A program made the translations under genes and the position numbers. From positions 28,476,177 to 28,540,176 of the forward strand of contig LS997562.1 of NCBI GenBank assembly GCA_000469685.2: a DNA stretch of 64,000 nucleotides. Direction: 5' to 3'. The notes under the pieces are model-generated. The model had not been told where the DNA came from, did no database searches, and saw only the letters and a program-made list of their open reading frames with translations. The first letter of the stretch is position 1. Every line of letters starts with the position of its first letter. The DNA comes from Haemonchus contortus. Its lineage: Eukaryota; Nematoda; Chromadorea; Rhabditida; Trichostrongylidae. This document shows positions 1 through 10,216 of this stretch, piece after piece.

Positions 1-31
1 TAAATACTGGCCTGCCTCGTAGGCGAATCAC

Positions 32-3000
32 CTGTCCGAGGAGAAGGGCGAACACAAACACTCCCATCATCCACGAGCACGTCATGTAGACATATCTGAA
101 GACACATTCCAAAATGTAAATTATTGACGAAGTTGTTGATAGAAGCGTTAAGTGGCGGTTCAATGAGGAAACCTTTTTTTTCGTCACAGGCACCACGCAA
201 CTGGATTCCATTTAATATCCCTGAGCTGGAGCTTCTCTTTTCAATTACTTTTCGAGTCAAGCGAGCGTTCAGGTCGTTATTTATTTTTATCCTGCACCAA
301 TTTGGAGCCATAGATCTCCTTCTGTAAAGATTCTCTCATGGAAGGATCAGGTCGGTTGGTTATGAGGCTGCAGGCGACTTACACCTTCTCTCTCCTCTTA
401 AACCTATATGTGCATACATGTAGAGAATTTGCGGTTTGGTACTCTTGCTATTCAAGCATTGACCGAGAAATACTTGAGAGGTGGTTCGGTTAATCAATGA
501 TGAATAACTTCCTCGTCTATACTAGAATGGCACGGCTAAGTAACTGGGGTATATTCGATCCTGCAGTCAGGGCCCGTCAAGCTGCTCTGGCTTATCTACA
601 TTTGTGCAGAAAACACTGATATAAATGGGCCAAATTCAGATGAACTTGGAGGGGTTCTCAAAACGGCAGGCTCGCATGGGAACCTCATGACCGGTACAGA
701 TGTCCAAAAGAAGAATGACACGCTGAAGGGCACGACGAACACTATGAGGCCAAACGGCCGAGAAGGCTCAAACGAAGAGGGATACGATGACGATCTGCAC
801 CTTCAGTGCCCGACCGCTTGCGCTAAAAAAACGTATTGCAACTGACGATTGAAGTCATAGGAACTAAATACGATCAATCCCATTGGAAGAGAAGGGGTCG
901 CCCGCAGCAATCCGTTTTGAAGAGTGACGAAGAACGGTCTGGAACACCCAACAGCAGAGGCGTTGGTGGCAGAGATGTCTTCGTTAACACCTACATACTT
1001 GTCCATGAACATCGATTCATACTAAAGCTTGAAAATCCGAAAAGGACTTTGTGATTGAGAGAATGTGTCGAAACCCCGACTCTGACAATCATCATTGTCT
1101 ACACCCCAACAGGGAAATACGACGAGGATGAGCGGAGAACTTTTCTATGGGCTCGGCTGACGCCTGACACTCAAACCAACTTCTTTTTTCATGCGGTGTT
1201 CTCTACGAAGACAATGTTCCCGAGGAATGAATTGGTTCCTATTTTTTCTTTTCACGCTCAGCGACGCGAATATCTCTGAATACTCCAAAAAGCTGTACCA
1301 CCAGGTGTTCTCATTCTCTTCATGCACTGCAGTGGGCTCAGAACTGTCTAGAAAGTTGACCCTTGCAAGAATTCCTTGTGCACCTAAACACCAAGCAAAC
1401 ATACAGTACGAAAAGCTTCCCATGAGTTAGGTGATTTTACTATCGGCTGCGATCGATATTCAGGTGGTGTTCAGAAACTCACTCAATAACGTTCGTCGGA
1501 GCTGGGTTGTTTCCGGTAGAGGTGGCAACGGCGGCGGTGAAGTAAAAACAGCGTATGTAGGCGTTACCTTGAAAATGTGGTAAAGATGAACGAACAAAAA
1601 TGTATTTCTGAACTCAAATTTAATCCAAAAAATGTAGAGTTCTTCTCGAAACAACTTTTCCGCGAGTTATCGTTTGAAGGCAGCGAGCGGGATGGTTGTA
1701 ATGGCTAATCAGCGCTTACCTTGATTGTTGTAAACCCATTTGTTGAGATACCATTTGCCATTTTCGTGGTATGCGATCTGACCGAATGCTTGCCAAGCGC
1801 TGAGCAGATAGTAAATACAGCTGTTACAATGAATAATGTAGATCATGTAGGACAGAGTACGGGTAACCCTGACAAGGAATCTGGTTAAATGGGCATCTGC
1901 AGACCTAGGAGAATGAGCACGTACCGGATCACTGATGGTGAAGAGAACGAATTATCCAGTAGGTCGAACAGCTGCCAAAACGAATGGATCTGAAAAAGGT
2001 TACGGGAATATTCAGTGACTGAGGGGTTCCGAGTAACTCTGAGTCGAGACAGAACGGACGGGAGCATTTTTCCTTAGCTCATACCGCCACAGTTCCCATC
2101 GCATACAGTTCTACGATAATTACATTTTTTCAGAAGAGTTTTTTATCTGTCATTTGATTGCTGGGGTCACTCCTACATTTTTTGATATCTGAACTGGAGA
2201 AGACTTTCCATCGCATTCGTCTCTTATGCAGTAATCCGGCTATTTGCTCAAAGATTATCAACGGATTTTGGATTTCTGTAAAATTCTCCAGATATTCCGG
2301 AAAGGATCGGAGCAGACCACGACGTCGAATACCGTATTTTGAGCATGATATCATGAAAAACAGTCCAGACGATAGTAGAGGGCAAAAGTATTCAGTTCTA
2401 CCTCTATCATCCTATCAATATCTTTGCCGAAAATTTTCATAATTTTCAAGATTTGATTCATTTTTTAGATCCTTTTGTGTTGCCAGAAACTCGCCTCAGA
2501 AAAACTAAAAGCAAAAAATTGAGATACACCGTTCACTCGCAGGTCTGAAGGGTGAGGCAATCGAATTCTGAGTATTAAAAAACCTCGAATGTCCCATCAA
2601 TGCATTTGTGAACAGTAATAAATTGCCTGCCTTTGTCAGTTTGTTCAATCTCCAAATAGGTGTGGGGCCACTGTAAATGTAAATGAAGTCGGTAGGTATC
2701 ATTGCAAAGAGATCGAGTTTGAACACGGAACTCATCAAATAGTGCTTCAAGGTCTCATCGTGTGCTTTCTGCAAAAAGGAGAATTATTGAAAGCTGAAGA
2801 AACCAGAAGAAAGCATAAAAGTAGTGACAGGACGAATATGTTACAATAAAAGTTCCAAGGAGGGTCTATTTGGACGAGTTGTTCGAATGAGCGCGCCAAC
2901 GCAGACAGCTGGCTGTAGTAAGCTGCCTCCGGGCAAGGAGAGGGTCCTGGTACGGCGCAACTTCTACAATTGTTACAAGTTTAAGGACTCATCTGCCTCG

Positions 3001-4426
3001 GTGGAGTGTGCGTCGGCTGAGCTGGTTTTAGAACTTTTCTTACGTCCTACCCCGTTTTCCAACCCTACACTGTCCTATGGGCTATGTTTGGGGGGTCATA
3101 GGTTCATCCTATAGAGAAAACTCAGGAACCATTTTTACTGGAGCTGTATCTTCATGTCAAGAAGACATGGTACTGGCTGTCAGCCGAGCAATTAAAACAA
3201 TATTTTTTGAATTTCCACAAACGCACCACTGATATTCCTCCCTTCATGAATCTGAGCCTTGGCTTGATAAGAGTCATGTCGATGAAGTAGATGATATCAC
3301 ATGTGTAGTCCAGTATCAGCCAATAGATCAGATTCGACTTTGTCTGGTAAGGGTAGGAGCTCCTCAGTGGAATGCAATAGGCATTGTAGAGGAAGGCGCT
3401 AGTTACCAGAAACAACCAGGTCATGTAGAATCGACCTGAACATCGCAAAATGATTATTTTCGGGCCATTCAGACAGATTTGATGAGGAACACCGACCGTA
3501 TGGATGCAGAGTCTCTGGCAACCCACATCGTCGCCCAACTTCTTCCTCTGCCTCTCCCTGAGTTTCTTTCTGAAAAGGAAATTTCTGCTTTCTCTTCTAC
3601 TGGATATTCATGGGTACGATTCTTGGCTGAGAAGGCAGTTTTGACTAGACTGATCCTAGGAGAGAGGCTCGACGTTTGACTATAAGGACTACAAACTTGG
3701 AGCCCAATTAGAGACATGAGACTCGGCTGTTGCTCTTCGGTAGGTGCTGACATCGATGTTGCCGATATTGAGTCCTCGGGAATTTCTCGAATCAGACTCT
3801 CACGCACTGCCGATGTTCTCCTTTGTACCTGGAAGACCCTTGTCCTTATTACATACCCTGAAACACTCTCCCGAAAACACCTTGAAACTTACCTCTTTGG
3901 CCATGGTATGCAATCGTTCCTTCATAATGAACGACAACTGCGATTTCACGTCGTCCTCTTTGTTTCTTCTGGTGAATGAAGACCCCTGTCGAGGGGAATC
4001 CGTTAAGTCCGAATCTTCTGGAAGACACTTATGAGCAGAATGGACTGGAGCAATCACAGACTACCCACCTATCCGAAAACCATCTTCATCTTCGACCTGA
4101 ATCGCAACTGCTTGCGGAGGAATCGGAGCTGCCTGTTGCCTTGGACTAGACAGACTGAACATTTTTGAGTTAGAATAATGCGGCTGTCATCGACCAGAAA
4201 ACTATACGTGGTCACCTATCGACACTCCTTGGACTGTATATATCCAAGCTGTCATCGAGCCGTTGTGGTTGGGATTGTTTCTGAGAAAAAACATTTTCAG
4301 GGTTAGCTTCTGTTCAGAAGGAAAGCTAAGAGATTCGCAGCACTCACATGCCGGTCGAGGACGAGGAACCGTCGGTGTCGAACTCTGTCAGATATGGAAT
4401 TCGATGGCTGATCCTGATCCATCTTT
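32..4426 (-). CDS. tax-2: Cyclic-nucleotide-gated cation channel beta subunit (TAX-2/CNGB-like), partial, 10 exons
   Basis: Subunit of the cGMP-gated cation channel of sensory cilia; in C. elegans TAX-2 pairs with TAX-4. The exons I could place on the minus strand are 4426-4348, 4154-4069, 4017-3893, 3569-3497, 3435-3227, 2768-2631, 1989-1925, 1868-1720, 1567-1483 and 95-32; reading phases agree at every junction. Seen in order: an acidic and Ser-rich cytoplasmic segment; S1-S2 with SYPYQTKSNLIYWLILDY followed by IKPRLRFMKGG, the CNGB hallmark; S3 with FKLDLFAMIPTDFIYI; S4-S5 linker WRLNKLTK/IHSFWQLFDLLDN; S5 with IIHCNSCIYYLL; pore ATSTGNNPAPTN; S6 SWMMGVFVFALLLGQ. The PYQT and PRL..GG motifs place it with CNGB/TAX-2 rather than CNGA/TAX-4. 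The C-linker and CNBD exons lie left of base 1. The start codon and first exons were not found. The 2768/2631 exon ends on a GC, not GT, donor. Confidence 0.93.
96..1482 (-). other. Large tax-2 intron between pore and S6 exons
   Basis: No exon joining the pore exon to the S6 exon is needed here, since their phases match directly. The stretch around 1000-1050 (plus strand) weakly resembles the end of the family-2 repeat found at 2840-3145 and 52.4 kb, so part of the intron may be an old repeat. The open frames in it show no recognisable domain. Confidence 0.55.
1483..1567 (-). CDS. tax-2: tax-2 pore-loop exon
   Basis: This exon encodes the P-loop between S5 and S6. It reads NAYIRCFYFTAAVATSTGNN and then PAPTNVI, and is bounded by a TTTTCAAG acceptor and a GTGAGT donor. 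Alpha-type CNG subunits carry a glutamate (GETPPP) in the filter that binds divalent ions. Here the equivalent stretch is GNNPAP with no acidic side chain, as expected for a modulatory beta subunit that cannot form a good homomeric pore. Phase joins it to the S5 exon at 1868-1720 (split Gly codon) and to the S6 exon at 95-32 (split Glu codon) across a 1387-nt intron. Confidence 0.9.
2835..3145 (+). repeat. Interspersed repeat, family 2, copy A (inside tax-2 intron)
   Basis: About 300 bp lying antisense within the tax-2 intron 2769-3226. It shares ordered blocks with copies at 52400-52610 (plus) and 52965-53260 (minus): a GTAGTAAGCTGCC/GGGCAAGG block, an AAGGACTCATCTGCC block, a GTCGGCTGAGCTGGTTTTA block, and a shared tail GGTCATAGGTTCATCCTA followed by CTCAGGAACCATTTTT. 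Element type is unknown; there is no coding capacity, and no terminal inverted repeat was seen. Confidence 0.6.
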
Positions 4427-5160
4427 CTGGAAAGTAATTACTCCTGGGATTTTGCGAGAACTCGTTCACAAATTTTAAATCAAAGGAGAAAGAAGAGACA
4501 AGAAAGTCGGTGAGAAGAAGGGGAGGAGGGGGGGGGGGGGGACGGAAGTGGGGAATGAAATCAATACCGTGCAGGAATCTATGGGATGAGGGATGAGCCT
4601 CAGGAGGCTATCTTTTGCTTATCACGACGCATCAGTGGGTCGCCACTGGCAACCGTCGCTGCGCAGGCATTTGAAGGCACTTCTTTTGAAGAGGGACTGG
4701 AGTGTCACCTTCCCATGCTATGAAGTCAATGGAGTGGTGGGTGCACAGGTTTCCAAAGTCCCTTCGGGACAGCACGTGTACCTTCTTCAATAACGTGTTT
4801 TAGTTCTTCTGAGAATGGAAAATGGGGTTCTTTTGGAAATGTAAGTCTTCTTTTCCTGCTAAGCTTTCTCCTCCGACTTTAAAATAAGCTTTTCTATATT
4901 AAAACGTTTGTTTTGCTACAGCTGGTAATGACCTTGCTTGAGAACGAAACGATGAAGTAAATATGGAAAGTGCAACAAGAGGCTCAAACAATGTGACGGG
5001 GTAATTATCTGTTGATACCCTATTTACGTGATGTCCCAAACTTATGGACGTCAATTTACGGCAATGTATTTGCGCTTCTCAACTGAGAATGGCAATGTAA
5101 CCTATATGACGTTTGCTAACATTATGTGCTACAGCGTGCTCCAATCACATTTCAAAATAT
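4427..5160. other. Non-coding stretch upstream of the placed tax-2 exons, with poly-G tract
   Basis: Contains a 14-G run at 4528-4541 within a purine-rich block. The upstream tax-2 exon(s) must lie here or further right: the exon at 4426-4348 enters with phase 1 and has no start codon in the chosen frame. I could not place one with confidence. Confidence 0.4.
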
Positions 5161-5164
5161 CCCC

Positions 5165-5745
5165 CATGGGCGCGAATAGAGGCCCGAGTTCGTTCCCGAA
5201 CCCCTCGTATGTTTCAAGCAGGTACCTCTCTTCCACTGCTTCCAGCCGTTCTTGCGTCTTGCTTTCAAAAACTCCAAACTTAGATTGCCTACTCGACAGA
5301 TCCCCTTCTAATCAGGAACCATACGGAGGAGCCAGGCGAGTTAAATGGAAAACAGGATGCTGATGAAGTCGGGCAGCCAGCGTCGGCACCACTCCCGAGC
5401 GTGTTTGGCTCTGTAGGTTAGAGTATCATCCTGATGGGAGGCTACAAGCTGTTTCACGAAGCGAAGTCGGATTAACACTTCATGGCGTCCATCAGTAGGA
5501 CCTTCGAGTACAGGTCTTTGTCAGGCACCGACGGAACCACGACCGTCTTACCCATGCCAGTGACTCTTTCGAAAATATTATTTTGCTCTTCTTATAGCAA
5601 ATTTTTTGTGAAAGATTGCACATTCGATGTTCATGGTCAGAACGTGATCGTTTGATTTGTTGAGGAATGGCTTTTCGTGAAAATTTTCTAGCCTGAGAGA
5701 ACGTTGAGAGTTGCTTGTTTCCACTCAATTGAGTTAGCACTTTCT
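5165..5745 (-). pseudogene. Decayed mariner-family transposase remnant
   Basis: On the minus strand, frame-shifting fragments resemble a Tc1/mariner (mariner clade) transposase. A central part reads GMGKTVVVPSVPDKDLYSKV. It is followed by HQDDTLTYRAKHAREWC and then RRWLPDFIS, matching the conserved mariner block in which the second catalytic Asp sits in a Q-D motif ahead of EWC/EWL..PDFIS. Beyond this the frame is broken by stops near 5350 and changes at about 5330, and the third catalytic Asp region cannot be read cleanly. Terminal inverted repeats were not identified. Inactive by inspection. The identification rests on the PDFIS block and is moderate. Confidence 0.5.
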
Positions 5746-6720
5746 GAATCTTTTGGCTCTACACTTTTGTTGAGATAGGAAATGAAGCCTCATTTCTGCA
5801 CACGGTAGGAACGACAATGTAGCTTTCGCTTGACTATCCGCACCGCCGACAATGTCGATAAGTTTTGCCCCTTTGCAGTCTTTTTGATGGGTCACCCAGG
5901 GCAACAATCGACTCGGACCATTTTAATAGTCTATTTTCAGAAACAGTAGCCTTTTCACCCCCTCTTGTTTTTTTGTTGAATCTTCTTGTCTGTATCGTTT
6001 ATTAGCCTTCTGTACGGATATTATAAGAAACCCAAGGAATTTCATAAAGCTCTTCCGCCTCTCGCATGCCTATGATTGCAAGTGGCAGTGAAACAGCCTG
6101 GGTCATCTAAAGGATATTGAGATTTTCACTCCAGTGACCATGCTTATCGCAAGAAAATCTACTTGTGCAACTAACTAATGGCGAATGAAGTGAATTTAGA
6201 AAAAATAAAACCTACCACCTATGCAATTTTTGAATTTCGGTGCCCAGAATTTTGGAACCCCCTGTACTACTCGCGACCGCATCGTTCTTCTGAAGAACGG
6301 GAGGAACTCAACGCTGTATATATTGTTGCAATCGACTGAAGTTTATGGTGCATGCAGTTGTTATTTTCAGAAATGGAAAACATAGCAGTTTACAAGAGCA
6401 TGGGATCTGAGAACGAGAACGACAGTTATCGCATGTTTCGATCACCGGCTATTGACGACGTAAACATCCCTGCCAAAGAATGCCGCCTCATTGCCCCCTT
6501 TTTTACTACTACGGCAGCAAACCCACAGGAAAACAATCATTTCCTCCGTATTTCGCTTCGATACTATTACTGCTGTCTCCAATTCGATTAGGGAAAACAC
6601 TATCCCATTTATAAGTGCATCATCTAAGGGTGCGCTAAGGTTTGATCGTGCTGACCAGTTAGGAACTAATACCGTACCACGAAAGTGTCCCCACTACCAT
6701 AATATCGAAGATTCGGGCGA
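5746..6720. other. Intergenic, no recognised feature
   Basis: AT-rich sequence. A plus-strand open frame around 6361-6480 begins after a TTTTCAG and looks mildly coding, but it lacks a donor and I do not recognise it. Confidence 0.3.
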
Positions 6721-6721
6721 G

Positions 6722-7022
6722 GAGGCGGAGGTGAGGCGGTTGCAAGTGGCGCACTATCACCCACGCGTGGTCATGGTTTCAAATCTCGGATCGATATCCT
6801 CGTAGGCCAAGCAAGCCTCTATCCCTCCAAGGTCGGCTAATGGGTACTAGACTCGTCTTAGGAGGATAAAAGCACTGACTTGTTGATTGGCTTGCCACTG
6901 CAAATCATTGTAGGCCACACACGCATTCAATACACCACTACGATTCTAAATGGAAGTCGAATGCGGGGCGCATCCCTCGGATTGATTGACGCCCAAGACT
7001 TTGCACTTTATCCTAACAAAGG
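6722..7022 (+). repeat. tRNA-derived SINE, copy 1
   Basis: Full-length-like copy. A tRNA-like head with a degraded B box (GGTTTCAAATCTCGG, about 6776) is followed by the family body (GATAAAAGCACTGACTTG, the conserved CATTGTAGGCCACA block, CGCATTCAATAC, GAATGCGGGGCGCATCC) and a tail ending CGCCCAAGACTTTGC...TTATCC. It aligns throughout with the copies at 24.1, 26.9 and 63.2 kb. Confidence 0.75.
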
Positions 7023-8598
7023 GGATTCAGAAGCTGCTTGTCAACCAAAGCTTGGAGGATAGAGCGCCTGATCCACTTATCTATTTGCGCCCTTCAAGGC
7101 TTCTACGGCTCGAGCCGTCATGATCGAGTAATAGGTAACAGACTCGTAAGGGCAGAGCCACTGAGTTGGACGTGGACGCTTTCCAGTAGAAATTCAAGTT
7201 CTCTTTGAAATACTCCCACAACGATGCTGATTCAGGGACAAAAGCTCAAGGGGATGTTCCGATCCAAACCTAGGCATTCCTTCCTGACAACTTTCTTTTT
7301 ACACACGCTCTCTCTGAGTTTGAGTAGGTTACAACTTATCGATACAACCGTAACTTACGTGATGGGTAAGATTATGCTTATGGGAAGAACGAGTCAAGTA
7401 CCAGCCTCACCAGATGCCAATACTTAACCTTCAGCTTGGCTTAGGTAACAAGCGTATCATGCATTGACGGTGACGAAGGTTGGCAGCTGACGGGCAAAAA
7501 CAATCCAAAACGACTGTCAAAATACCTCCATGAATTTTGATGGAAATCGCATGGCACACAAGCAGATCACTCTAGGTGACTAGTTTCGAGGTAACTTTTT
7601 GCTGCTTTCATATAAACGTTCATCTTATTGATGAGACGAGTTTTATTTACCCGCAGTTTTCTTGCATAGAAACCACTACATATCAACTGTGGGAACAGCG
7701 TAGACAGAAGATTTGCGGGAGCCGGTCAGTCTTGGTTTACTGTTCCACTCAGAGCGTCCACTCCGGTTAAGAACGGTCCAGACTCCACGCAGAGGAAGTC
7801 TTGGAATCTTTACAGGAGAAATTTGAAGAAAAACAACCTTCTGCTAGGGGCCCGTAAAAAGTGGATTGATACTGATGTGGATGTGACAAGTCATCAACAA
7901 TCATCTTATCCTGAAAATAACCTTTATCTAGCAATCAGACATTTCATTGAATTGATTCCTCTCTCCAATCATGGTCATCTTACTGCAATACTAAAACCCT
8001 AGGTCGGGACAAAAAAATCGCGAATGGTGCTGTTCATACGGAAGACCGAGTTGATGGTAGAAGGCAGCTTCTCGGAAAATCGGCCACTTGCTTATCTCCA
8101 TTACCGTCACCGCTTAGTTAAGCGGAGCTGAAGAAATACTGATAGAGAATATTGTGATTCGATTGAACTACTAGCTTACCAGTGCTTCTCAGGAGTGTTT
8201 CGCTTTGCTGTTATCCTTCTTTTCTCCCTCCTCCCCCCTTTAATGCCGGAATATGTGATTTTCATTCTCGCGTGATTGCTTACGCACTGTCCCACCACCA
8301 GTAGTTCTCGCCAGTGAGGATGGATTTACTACCAGGAACTGGTCCGGTTTTTGTGCCACAAACAAGACGCTCCAGACCTAGCATATCCCCATGCACAACA
8401 CTTCCGAAAAACAATAAACTCTCGTCCATTATTTTCCTTTACAAATATTTATATTTCAGGGAACAATAGTTCTCCTGAAATATCATTTTTTTCATGGAAC
8501 GGGCGCGCTCACTTCGAATCTCTACTACTACGTTTTTTCCAAATGATGAACCAGAAAAAATGGGTGATTTTGGTATATGGCCGGTATAGATGTCTCAC
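7023..8598. other. Intergenic, no recognised feature
   Basis: No domain, repeat or convincing exon recognised on either strand. Confidence 0.3.
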
Positions 8599-9144
8599 CT
8601 CTCAACGGAAATTTTCCGTCGTGTCTTAAGTAACAGTAAAGTCCGACGTTGCAGAATTCATTTTGGTTAATGGGATGCTGATGCCGATTTGCCATGAATG
8701 GTTCCAATATTGAGGCGTAAGGAAATAATCTGAGTTCCACATTTCTTCACTAAGCTTATTGTAAGCTCTGTTTTCCATGTTTGAAGTGAACATACCGACA
8801 CACTCACTTTCGACAGTTTATATTTGGACGTGGCCCTGGGAACAAAGTGGAAGGGGTCCATGTGCACAGTAGGCTTTGATTACGGAGATTTGTTCGTGGA
8901 TAGTTCACTGTTGAAGTGAGGTCTGGCACACGAAATGTCGACGACAATCTCACCTTCAACGTCGATAGAAGAAAACGTTTGCGCATTTTTAAGCAGCAGA
9001 ACTATCACTGAGCATATCTACATTTTTGGGTCGTTCGAAGGAAATCAGATGGACAAGTGGGTGCCGAATAATTTGGTTGTGCTCCAGCAGACATGTTTAC
9101 TTCGTTCGTCCTACGTAACAATAACACAATCTTTGCACCATAAT
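8599..9144 (-). CDS. Possible multi-exon gene or pseudogene fragment, unrecognised
   Basis: The minus strand shows coding-like segments: about 9144-9010 (contains SAGAQPNYSAPTCPSDFLR), about 9005-8954 (AQTFSSIDVE, ending at an AAG|GTGAGA donor), a candidate 28-nt microexon 8835-8808 (PRPNINCR, CCCAG acceptor, GTGAGT donor), and an exon of about 8734-8599 ending at GAGAG|GTGAGA (contains NEFCNVGLYCYLRHDGKFPL). The microexon phases fit its neighbours. The first two segments are not cleanly joined, and competing frames are open, so this may be a decayed gene. No family recognised. Confidence 0.22.
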
Positions 9145-9999
9145 GTCATCCATGACTGAAAATAGAGATTGGGCGGCAGCTGGACAGTGTATGTGTTCCG
9201 GAAAATCCCCCTGAGCCGGAGCTCATCGGATGAAAACCTTGCCAGACAGTGATAGGCGATGCAGAGGAAACTGGAAGTTCCGAAACCACTCCTGAGAAAC
9301 TGAAAGATGAGCTCGAAAGTCCTGCCTCTCACCTATCGTTCTCATTGCGTTTTACTTACAGATTTCGCCACTTCGTTTTTCTTCGGATTACTTCAATGCT
9401 ATATCGAAAGACAGGAGTTAAAGAGGCACCACTCTTATCCAACATTGAACTTTAGAACCCAGGAAAGGACTTTATTTATGCTCAGATACAGCTCTTGGCC
9501 AAGTAATCTGGTTCTTACACAAGCCACAGAAGGTAGGTAGGAAGGTAGGCATAAGTGAAGTGATTACCACGGGCAAGAATCAGGAATGGGATAGGAATCG
9601 GACACCCAATTGACTTACCCGCCTCGCTTTTCCTTCTCTCCTAATGCTTAGTTTAACAAACCCATATGGCATCGGCCAAGAGACATTCCTAAGACCGACA
9701 ATTTCCCTGTACTTAGATCACTTCAACTGACTACACATCACCGCTTACATAAGCGATTTAATGATAATATAGGAAAGATTGTGGTGGCTGTCGTAGCACT
9801 TTAGCTTGCGCCACATCACCTATGGAAACCCGAGTGATTGTACAGACGAGGTAAAGACGATGCGACGCTCACTATGATCATGAAGAAGATCAGGAATTCA
9901 CCGAGTTTATTGCCGTTCGTACTGCTAGGAGCTTTCTTTCCATTCGATAGACTGGTTTCACCATCGTCGTATGTCAGCGAAAACGAGGGGGGAACTCAC

Positions 10000-10216
10000 A
10001 TTTGCGGCGAATAATCTGTTGGATTGAGGTTGCCGCCTGGTCAGGTTTGGAACTCCATTCACCGTTTCGTATAATCCACGCCGTTGCCATTGCCGTTTCC
10101 ATCATCATCATCGTTTGTAATCGCTCTGACATTTTGAGAGCTTCATAGCTGCCGTGTCGTGTACCTCTCCCATGGAGCCTTTCATTCCCGTCATATCCGC
10201 ATCTCTTGGTAAACAT
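10000..10216 (-). CDS. Possible exon with IQ-like calmodulin-binding motif
   Basis: A minus-strand frame ends in AATSIQQIIRRK directly before a GTGAGT donor (exon end 10000). The AAxxIQxxxRRK pattern matches the IQ calmodulin-binding motif, which is inference from the motif alone. It lies upstream of, and on the same strand as, tax-2, so it could be a 5' exon, but a direct join to the 4426 exon would create a stop codon; an intermediate exon would be needed. Other frames in the region are also open. Low confidence. Confidence 0.22.

Noticed and set aside
3469..4057. Long frames overlapping the tax-2 N-terminal exons on both strands
   Set aside because: The exons 4017-3893 and 3569-3497 in the stated frames join with correct phase to S1; the other frames are by-products.
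6352..6591. Coding-like plus frame after TTTTCAG
   Set aside because: No donor, no recognisable domain and no neighbouring exons.
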